From the NCBI GenBank assembly GCA_031841125.1, contig CM063112.1, forward strand, positions 31,584,603 to 31,648,602: 64,000 nucleotides of DNA, read 5' to 3'. The notes beneath the pieces are model-generated. The model made no database searches. It was not told the DNA's origin and saw nothing but the letters and a program-made list of their open reading frames with translations. Each line of letters starts with the position of its first letter. The stretch's first letter is position 1. The translations under genes were made by a program, and so were the position numbers. Below, piece by piece: positions 57,701-64,000 of the stretch. Origin of the DNA: Acanthococcus lagerstroemiae. Its lineage: Eukaryota; Arthropoda; Insecta; Hemiptera; Eriococcidae.

Positions 57701-58323
57701 TAAGCCTTCATTTTGCATATGATTTTGTCAGCTGAGAATCTGATTTTGCCGACAAACTAGAAATTTTCAAAAGCAACAAGCAACAAAAAACAAGAACAAG
57801 AGGGTTTCGTTTTTTTAATTTCACCTACTGATGTCTCAATTTTTCTAATTTTTCCCCATCAAGTATCCTACTGATCAAATACGATTTATCGGATCTCTCA
57901 TGATGAGAGTAGAATCTTGACATGAAAATAGGTTTTCTTTTAACACATATCTGAAACGTTCATATTTATTTGAGAAGTGAAACTCCATATTAATGCTTGG
58001 ATATTGTTAAATTTCTCCAGGATAAGGTCTTGCTGGTTTACATCAAGATGGTCCATTCGAGAGATTTCACTACCTGGTTGGAAGTTGCTAGAGTGAGTAT
58101 ACTATATTCTACAGTATTTTTAATACTTGAAAAAAGTTTTCTAATAAACACTGTTCAATTTGTATTTGTTTTACAACTATATCTAAAATGTTTTGAATTT
58201 TTGTTTCAGTGTTTCAGAATATGGGATTTAGATGCTCGAGGTTATCACAGGAGTATGTGGCGTTTGCGAATGAAAGGAAATGAAGTTCTGGTTATCGGTG
58301 TTCCTAGTTCTGATTATTCGTGA
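48740..58323 (+). CDS. POMGNT1: Protein O-linked-mannose beta-1,2-N-acetylglucosaminyltransferase 1, thirteen exons, 5' end incomplete
   Basis: The enzyme transfers GlcNAc from UDP-GlcNAc to O-linked mannose in the Golgi (alpha-dystroglycan pathway, CAZy GT13). Exons join in frame: 48740-48966, 49904-49994, 50074-50174, 51428-51607, 51689-51905, 51994-52121, 54873-54943, 55036-55296, 55652-55853, 56322-56512, 56613-56721, 58021-58092, 58210-58323. All introns are GT-AG. Exon 1 encodes a basic tail and exon 2 the membrane anchor ([20 protein letters not shown]). Exons 3-5 are the stem carbohydrate-binding domain ([41 protein letters not shown]). Exons 6-13 are catalytic: [35 protein letters not shown], the metal-binding [42 protein letters not shown]. 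About 653 codons match the human length of 660. ATG at 48796 is the first in-frame start; an upstream exon is possible because exon 1 begins in phase 1. The end is ambiguous: TGA at 58321-58323 overlaps a donor-like TTCGTGAGT. Confidence 0.95.
49045..49825 (+). repeat. TCGATATCGA-rich dispersed repeat, copy 2, in POMGNT1 intron 1
   Basis: Direct-orientation homologue of 2660-3235. Here an additional 150 bp on the left (49045-49195) is dense in GTCGAC/GTCGA and TATCGAATTCGA motifs. The right end near 49800 again has ATGTCGAGTAAAATGTCGAT. Most of intron 1 (48967-49903) is this repeat. Confidence 0.75.
50284..51281. mobile_element. TA-flanked non-autonomous DNA transposon (AGGTAA ends) in POMGNT1 intron 3
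   Basis: The left end AGGTAAAGTAGAGTAAGATG (then ACGCA) and the reverse-complemented right end AGGTAAGGTAGAGCTATATG (then ACGCA) form inverted repeats of about 25 bp. Each is flanked by TA (50282-50283 and 51282-51283). The interior repeats short words derived from the ends: GTAAGATGACGC, GGTAAGATGGCTTA, GCGGCATCTTGTCC, GCATCTTACCCA. No transposase is present. TA duplication fits the Tc1/mariner/pogo superfamily. Confidence 0.75.
52930..53152. mobile_element. TA-flanked MITE with terminal inverted repeats of about 36 bp, POMGNT1 intron 6
   Basis: The left end reads CCGTAAACTGGGGTAACTTC, then GGATTTGTGGGG. The right end, reverse-complemented, reads ACGTAAACTGGGGTAACTTT, then GGATTTGTGGGG. TA flanks both sides (52928-52929 and 53153-53154). 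At 223 bp it is non-coding and typical of mariner/pogo-type MITEs. Confidence 0.85.
53160..53700 (-). repeat. Degenerate minisatellite of CTTAAGACTYYTYTAGACTT words, POMGNT1 intron 6
   Basis: Irregular repeats of CTTAAGACT, TTCTAGACTT, AAGACTCTTCAAGGCTCTT and TTTAAGACTCCTCAGAACTC. These are complementary in sense to the 27440-28050 region. It is non-coding. Confidence 0.55.
53705..54868. other. Rest of POMGNT1 intron 6, no element resolved
   Basis: Contains an A20 run at 54565, a C14 run at 54676 that may belong to a degraded hAT MITE, and otherwise unassigned AT-rich sequence. Confidence 0.4.
56946..57125 (+). mobile_element. hAT MITE family A, internally deleted copy in POMGNT1 intron 11
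   Basis: The left end CAGGGACGTACGGAGAG and right end CCCCCGTCCCTG are flanked by GTCGGTTT (56938-56945) and GTCGGTTC (57126-57133), seven of eight identical. The interior matches the 40489 copy (TCAAAATTTGTTTGTATT, GATCCATCTACTAAAATT) but is 180 bp instead of about 300. Confidence 0.88.
57260..57600 (+). repeat. Degenerate repeats of GGTTCCACTTTCTACAATTAG in POMGNT1 intron 11
   Basis: The word (C/T)YACTTTCTACA(A)TTAGTYGGTT recurs about eight times at uneven spacing from 57310 to 57605. GATTCCAATTTCTACAAT variants are interleaved with it. The MITE at 56946 sits inside the same tract: TTTCTACAAT flanks it on both sides. Confidence 0.65.
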
Positions 58324-59050
58324 GTTTCATCTTGTATTCCTATGTATTAATAACTGGAGGGGCAACAATAATAGAAAAAACGTGTTTCCATAAATTTTAT
58401 CTTTTTTGAATAAGAGTTTCTAATTCCCCCCCCCCCCGCATAATACATGCAGTTTGAATAATTTGAGCCTGATGATGTGGTTGTCGAAACGTATAAGGAG
58501 AAATGAATTTTTTTTTTGTTTGGAAAACAATGTATTGAACGGCAAAATTTGCAGGTAATATGTTGGGTGTGTCCTTGGTAGTATAAGTACAAACATTTTC
58601 TATATGTATAAAAAATTGCACAAATTTATTGCATATAGTCAGTATAGAGGTATACATAAAATAGAAATTAATTTTAAAAAATACATATACATATAATGTA
58701 TCATTTACACACATGACTTTACAAATATCATATTCTGCGTCACTACAATCTGTATATGGCTTCATCGCCCACATCGAGGAGAGTAACATTAAATCCATTC
58801 CTATAATGAACATAAATACAGTGTTAGTAATACAAAAATCATGATAAAATAAAATCTTTTGTCATTACATCGCCAGAACATTCACACAATATCTTGTCAA
58901 TACTTCCCCAGGCCTTTCATAAAATCTTCATTACACTTACTTTTTTTTTATTTTTTTACTTTTTTTTCGTCAGTTTTGCCATATCCAGAGATGGTAATAG
59001 ATTTATCATTGGCAATATAACAGAGTCGGATTAAGATAATGATGTTTTTC
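58324..59050. other. Intergenic or 3'UTR sequence between the convergent genes
   Basis: A C14 run at 58428, AATAAA-like hexamers on both strands and no further POMGNT1-like exon. If the donor at 58320 is used, the last exon must lie here or beyond, but none was recognised. Confidence 0.4.
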
Positions 59051-59056
59051 TCTTCT

Positions 59057-59167
59057 TTATCGACGTTTTATTTCCATTTTTCGACGCTTCATTCTTTTAT
59101 TCTTTCGAGCTTGACGAATGCTGGTCTTGCTCCTGCTATCAGGATCACGTTCAGCATTTCTTGGCAT
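59057..59167 (-). CDS. Probable basic last coding exon of an unidentified minus-strand gene
   Basis: A polypyrimidine-poor but good acceptor (TTTTGTAG|ATGCCA, minus strand) opens a frame of 36 residues: MPRNAERDPDSRSKTSIRQA, then RKNKRMKRRKMEIKRR, ending in TAA at 59057. The Arg/Lys-rich C-terminus resembles tails of nucleolar or ribosome-biogenesis proteins, but no family can be assigned. An AATAAA-like signal lies about 100 bp downstream (minus strand, near 58950). It converges tail to tail with POMGNT1. The upstream exon was not found. An alternative is a chance open frame. Confidence 0.4.
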   Translation of the reverse strand: MPRNAERDPDSRSKTSIRQARKNKRMKRRKMEIKRR

Positions 59168-59169
59168 CT

Positions 59170-59705
59170 ACAAAATAAATTGTGAATTGATAATTGTACA
59201 CGCTATCAATGTTACCCCGTGTTTGATACACTCGAATCCTACAGCTTCAACATGAGATAATACTTTTTTGAAATAAACATCTGATTACTTACTTCTATCC
59301 ACAACCTATGACAACAGACAGTAACGTGAAAAAATCTTCATTACCAACCAGCCATTACTGACTTTAATTTAAGCAAAATTTTTAGAAAAAAAGTTAGCTA
59401 TTTTAAATTATTTACATCTGAATTATTACAACATGACAAACATCACTAATACCAAGTGAAGAATATAGATCAAAACCTGCTCTTTCCAGCAACAAGACAG
59501 AAATAAGCGTTGTTCATTAGTTCGGCCGCTAGAAGCGTGATCGTCGAAAAAACATAGTTATCAAAGTTACCCCGGGATTATCAATGTTACCCCTGGTTAT
59601 TAGTATCAGATTATGGAGTCGCTTTGCATTATAGAAACTGTTGAATATCATTTTGATGTTGATTCCCAAATTTGATGGAGCTTGAAACTGAAATTAATTA
59701 CTTGG
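59170..59705. other. Intergenic with repeated GTTACCCC words
   Basis: TATCAATGTTACCCC occurs near 59206 and again near 59579, with ATCAAAGTTACCCCGGG at 59560. These resemble the ends of TA-flanked elements elsewhere in the window, but no inverted partner was found. Confidence 0.4.
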
Positions 59706-59707
59706 TT

Positions 59708-60112
59708 CAAAGTCAGCTCGTTTTTGTGCGGCTTTTAAATCAAATTCAAAGTGAAATTCGATTTGAAATGAGGTATCAAAAGCCGAAGAAAATCCAGTTT
59801 CTTCTTTGACATGGGCGAAACAAAGGGGGGTAGGGGTGTTACCCCCCCCCCCCCCGGGTTGTCAGTGCAGTTGGAAAATTCGACAAATCGTAAAGTTTAC
59901 TGACCACTCGGCAAAATACTGGCCGCTCGGCAAAATATTCATTTTCAATTCATTTTATTCGGCAAATTTTCAGTTGTCACCCCCCTAGAAAAAACAGCTA
60001 GTTTCGCCCCTGTTCTTTGACTACAACTTTTGTACAAAGTCAGCTCGTTTTTGTGCGGCTTTCAAACCAAATTCAAAGTGAAATTCGATTTGAAATGAGG
60101 CATCAAAAGCCG
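59708..60112 (+). repeat. 78-bp direct repeat flanking a MITE
   Basis: 59708-59785 and 60035-60112 are nearly identical (three differences by eye): CAAAGTCAGCTCGTTTTTGT through GATTTGAAATGAGG to ATCAAAAGCCG. The MITE at 59810-60012 lies between them. Confidence 0.9.
59810..60012 (+). mobile_element. hAT MITE family D, 203 bp, perfect 8-bp target duplication
   Basis: Ends CATGGGCGAAAC and GTTTCGCCCCTG are inverted repeats with one mismatch. The octamer TTCTTTGA flanks both sides (59802-59809 and 60013-60020). It has an internal poly-C run, and CACTCGGCAAAATA is repeated twice inside. Confidence 0.88.
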
Positions 60113-60119
60113 TGAACTC

Positions 60120-61590
60120 TGATTAACAACACTCTTCAAAAATAGGGACTTCATGATGACCTCAATTCCGGATATGACTCTTATAAAAGTCAGAAGAAGA
60201 CAAAATTTGACATATAGGTACTGCGGTTCCTCCAGAATAGTATAACTCCAGAATATCCTAAAACTTCAACTCTCATTTCTGCTCTGAATCCCTGCCAAAG
60301 ATTTTTTCCGTATTCGGAAGCGCTTGTGCAAAACCCAATGTACAAAAACATAAATTTTCGCAAAAATTTTTTGCATGTTTATTTTATTGTGTTTTTTGTA
60401 CAAATTGTACCAGAACTTTGTTGTAGTGTATATGATAACACGTGTGAGTTGATAAATTTTGTATAAAAATGATTATTTTTGAACCACTTTGCGGAAATTG
60501 GTGTTGAAACCTGGCAAAGTCTCATTGTATAAAATTGTGTCGATTTGTCCATCGGGAAAATATTCACAAATAAAAATGTAATGGCCTTTGTTGTTGCGCC
60601 CCTGATTTGAATTAAAAAAAAAAAAAAGTTTCTGCTTTGTTTGAGCAGAACTGGTCCGTGAGAACCAGTACCATAAAGGTGCTCAAGTTTTAAAGGAAAA
60701 TGACCTTGATGTTGTAAGTATTTATGTTTCATTCTTCTGGTAGTTTTCAGTCAAATGATAGCTTTTTCTTCTTCATTAGAGGCTTGTTGAGCGGCCAAAT
60801 TCATTTTTCTGATCCGTTTATCCTCCGTCCCTTCTCTTGAGTCTTTATAGAAGGACTAATATTGCGATATTGGATATTCTGTTCAAAAGTACTTGAAAAT
60901 AGGGTTTACTGGGTTACTAGTTTCTATTTATTAATTCACCTACCCTCCTGGGATTCATAACCAGTCCTAGTCTGAGTAATGATGAAATCTAGTAGATGCA
61001 AGGATACGGCACTGGCTTCTAAAAAATATATTGTATTAATTTTATTTAATTTCAAACATCTTCGTTCACTTTATTTGCAAAACACCAGTGTTCACGAAGT
61101 ACTCTTTTGCTTTCTCTGCTCTTCTTTCCTCCTTCCAAAAACGTCCGCTAAGTCACTGGTAACTTATTCATGTGAGTTCAAGATAAGTGAGGACTGGGTT
61201 CACTGAGTCACGGAACTTGGTCCTAAGATCATTTCCCCCTCTAGCTCCACAGGGAGCGGAGAGAACCATAGTTAATGATCATTCTTTACTTTTACAAGTT
61301 AGGTGTATTTTTTATTTTTTCTATGAATGGCTGGATTTTTTTGAAATTCTATTTCACACCTCTTCTGTTCGAGCAGGAGAGTCATAACCCGTTACTAAAA
61401 TTGCACGTGTTTAAAAGAGTTACCTTGTTTGAGAACTTCGAATAATTGCGGTTCAAGTGCTAATGTGTTGATGTTGGATATTGAATGATAATGCTGCTGA
61501 GTCATCTGTGCATAAACAGGAGTGAGGGGTTAAGGAAGGATGTGTCCCTGTTTCTCTCCTTACCTAAAATTTATAATATTTCAGTGAGAA
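60120..61590. other. Intergenic; nothing recognised
   Basis: AT-rich. Short ORFs without motifs; no element borders. Confidence 0.4.
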
Positions 61591-61596
61591 ATTTGA

Positions 61597-61867
61597 TAGT
61601 GGCGGATCTATTGATTGAAGGGGGGGGGGGGTGGACACCCCATCGGGGGCCGAAGAAGAAGAAAAAAACATTGCGAAAGCACGTTACATAAAAATGTAGT
61701 GAACATGTACACCTGCAGTGCTGTGGTCCTGTGTGGACTTCAAAATATTTCAAGAATCTACTGAGAAATGACGACTAACGAAAATAAAATGAAAGTAAAA
61801 TGAAAATACAAAAAACAAGTTTTATTTTCAAAACACCCTCCTTGGAAGATTTCTAGATCCACCACTA
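61597..61867 (+). mobile_element. hAT-like MITE family E, 271 bp
   Basis: Ends TAGTGGCGGATCTA and TAGATCCACCACTA are inverted repeats with one mismatch. Flanking octamers AAATTTGA (61589-61596) and AACTTTGG (61868-61875) agree at six of eight positions. A G13 run lies near the left end. Non-coding. Confidence 0.75.
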
Positions 61868-62089
61868 AACTTTGGTGTCTCAAAAAAATCATCTTCGGGC
61901 CATCCCTGCCCACGCAGTTCAACGAGAGGAGGCGTGAGACAAACTGATATTAAAAACTGGTTGGGACAAAGTAGAAATCAAGATTTGTCCGGGACTCTTA
62001 CGAGTAAACCCCTTCGGAATAAAATTACCTCAAGAACGAATTCATCGGCCGTAATAAACGTCATGATTTTGTTGAAGATAATATACGTA

Positions 62090-62203
62090 TATTGAAGATG
62101 TCAATAATCAATATGAGCCCCTTTGTGAAGTTTAAAGGGGATAACATTTATGAGTGTATTGAAGATACAAGTACCATTAATTAATATGAGCCCCTTTATG
62201 AAG
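62090..62203 (+). repeat. Two-unit tandem repeat of about 67 bp
   Basis: ATTGAAGAT...CAATATGAGCCCCTTTGTGAAG (62092-62131) recurs as ATTGAAGATAC...TAATATGAGCCCCTTTATGAAG (62158-62203). The second unit supplies the target octamer of the adjacent MITE. Confidence 0.7.
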
Positions 62204-62450
62204 CAGTTGCGTAACCAAGGAGGAGGGAGGTTAGGGGATGAATCCCACCCCTTCAGATGTGATTTTTTTATATGCTGGCAGTACCACATAGTAAATGCGC
62301 GAAATTAAATTTTAATTCGGATGCATAATTGAAGTTGAAAAGCACAACATGCTGAAACGTCAATGTAAAAACGTACAGTTCATATTAGGTTTACCCCCCG
62401 GGAATTTGCTGACCCCCTCCCCCCTTACAAAAATCCTGTCTACGCCACTG
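62204..62450 (+). mobile_element. hAT MITE family C, 247 bp
   Basis: The left end CAGTTGCGTAACCAAGGAGG and right end CCTGTCTACGCCACTG are flanked by TTATGAAG (62196-62203) and TTGTGAAG (62451-62458), seven of eight identical. Related to the 44305 copy through the CAGTGGCGTAACC end. Confidence 0.85.
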
Positions 62451-62687
62451 TTGTGAAGCTTTAAAGAAGAGGCCTGCCTTGTAATTATTACAAGTTCCTT
62501 TTGACCAATTTGTCTCCAAAACTTGCAAAAGAAAAGAGTGATTGAATGAAACAGATGGGGGGATGCAATCCCCGGGCCCGTTGAGAAGGATGAAGTCAAT
62601 GCGAACTACCAAGGTCTAGATTTTGGCGAGATCCGATGGACCAAATGCCTTATTTATGTAAGAAATCTTAATACAAAATGTAGGATA

Positions 62688-63831
62688 AGGTAACCTAGCC
62701 AATAATGGGCACCTTGAACAGTTTTTTCCCGTAAATATTTTTTTTAAATTTTATTGGATCGACTTGCGAACGTGAGACCAAAATTACAGAATGAAGGATA
62801 AACTTCTCCGTAAGTTTGCCTTTGAATGGGAGGAAAGAGCTAAAAATTAGCGTTCAAAATTGGACTAAAAGACAACCATAATTCTGGCGAATAATATGGG
62901 CACTAAAAAATTCGAAAATCCAGTAATGGGCACCCAGTAATGGACACATAGAAAAATGATGAAAAATGTATTTTTAATAAGTGGGCTTGAAATTAACTAC
63001 ACTTTATATGAATCTGAAACATTTTATAAACATTTTTTTTGAAAATTATAGCTGAAAGCATGAGACCCGGAAAAAAGTTCGATTATCAATAATTTTCGTT
63101 TTTCTGCACTAAATTTTTTATTGGCTCGAGGGATGCTACTTTTTGGATGGATTTGATCTGTGACTTGAACTGTACAATATATATTTTTTCCGGTCAGAGA
63201 GTGCGAAGAACACTGGAGATAATCGAGGGGTCCATATTAGGCAACCTTACCTTATTATGAATACATGCAAGCTCTTCAAGTGCCAACTGTGAAAGAAATA
63301 ACGTCCTGATAAGACCAAAACAATGATTATTAGCAACGTGCCCATTACTGGAGTTTGCAATATTTGACTGTTTCTAATAATGGGCATACACGGACCATTA
63401 CTGGACAGATGACAAATTTTGATAACACCATAATGGGCACTTGTACTCTGAAGGCATCCATTACATTTACCCCTGAATCCAGTATCGCATATCAAAGCAT
63501 AACTTTAATAAAGTGCACTGCTACTTACCGCATAATAAAATCTGCATTAGCACTCAATTTATCGAAACTAGAAATTTCCTTCGTTCCTTAATTTTTTTTA
63601 ACGGTTGCGAAAAACTTTGACTGCAGCATCTTTTTTTTTTCAAACAAAAATTATTATCACGAAAATGGTTCAACTTTTTAGAGTTTTAGGGGAGTCGCTA
63701 AGGACAACTATGTTGTAACGATGAACTGGCATAATCAATGTTGCCAATTAGCGTTTAGAAATCTTAAAATGAGCAACTGAAATCTAAACTGCCCATTATA
63801 GGTGAGGTGCCCATTATTGGCTAAGTTACCT
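62688..63831. mobile_element. TA-flanked non-autonomous DNA transposon with reiterated AATGGGCAC motifs
   Basis: The left end AGGTAACCTAGCCAATAATG (then GGCACCT) and the reverse-complemented right end AGGTAACTTAGCCAATAATG (then GGCACCT) are nearly identical over 27 bp. TA flanks both sides (62686-62687 and 63832-63833). Inside, AATGGGCAC or its complement recurs at about 62885, 62930, 63340, 63380, 63430, 63790 and 63810 in both orientations. No ORF of note. Architecture and end sequence resemble the 50284-51281 element. Confidence 0.85.
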
Positions 63832-63833
63832 TA

Positions 63834-64000
63834 CTAAAGAAAATTATGGAACAGCTTTTTGCTCTTTACTGAGAGGATTATAAAATGCACCTAATGTGAC
63901 TGAATTTCACGTACAGAAAAACTAAATTTACGGGTATTTCAATGAAATACTCTGATCGGTACCTTCATTTTAGAGATAGAGAGAGGGGTATATTTTTTAG
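63834..64000. other. Right edge, nothing recognised
   Basis: AT-rich sequence running off the window, with no feature supported. Confidence 0.4.

Overview
This window is non-coding-rich, AT-rich animal nuclear DNA. Intron-exon genes, GT-AG splice sites, LINE, SINE, hAT, MULE and mariner relics and many microsatellites rule out a bacterium or phage. The LINE families and a C2H2 zinc-finger gene with NEKPY-type linkers suggest an arthropod, probably an insect and possibly a hemipteran; that placement is inference, and no species can be named. Most of the sequence is a graveyard of nested transposable elements, with three pieces of host gene.

Host genes. (1) The clearest gene is on the plus strand at 48.74-58.32 kb: thirteen GT-AG exons that join in frame to about 650 codons homologous to POMGNT1, the Golgi enzyme that extends O-mannosyl glycans on alpha-dystroglycan. 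It has a basic cytoplasmic tail, one membrane anchor, the carbohydrate-binding stem domain and the GT13 catalytic domain. Four of its introns carry a mobile element or dispersed repeat. (2) On the minus strand at 34.2-36.6 kb lies a poly-zinc-finger gene. Its finger exon encodes nine intact fingers, then a frameshift and decaying fingers. Upstream of it are three tandem copies of one 96-bp phase-0 exon, each with good splice sites. (3) At 59.06-59.17 kb on the minus strand is a plausible basic last exon of an unidentified gene converging on POMGNT1. A CpG-rich stretch at 11.4-12.24 kb ending in a strong splice donor may be the promoter and first exon of another plus-strand gene.

Layout. 0-2.3 kb: antisense RTE-type LINE interrupted by a tRNA-derived SINE with a short target duplication. 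2.48-3.2 kb: hAT MITE, then a repeat rich in TCGATATCGA whose sister copy lies in POMGNT1 intron 1. 6.3-9.6 kb: a nest of three levels (RTE LINE > decayed hAT element with transposase > hAT MITE), then an oppositely oriented RTE 3' end. 12.5-14.7 kb: complex duplicated repeat. 14.8-18.3 kb: RTE LINE split by an R1/jockey-like LINE. 19.1-20.0 kb: tandem repeat of about 158 bp. 22.0-22.8 kb: MULE remnant between inverted motif clusters. 26.3, 29.5 and 38.9-40.4 kb: an RTE tail, a mariner end, and the 5' half of an R1-like LINE. 42.8-47.5 kb: long inverted repeat and several minisatellites. 48.7-58.3 kb: POMGNT1. 59.8-63.8 kb: three hAT MITEs and a 1.1-kb TA-flanked element built from reiterated AATGGGCAC motifs.

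I found no new gene system that I can defend. The most unusual signals are the triplicated alternative-type exon, the two related AGGTAA-ended TA-flanked element families, and the paired TCGATATCGA repeats. All similarity statements come from reading the sequence, not from database searches.
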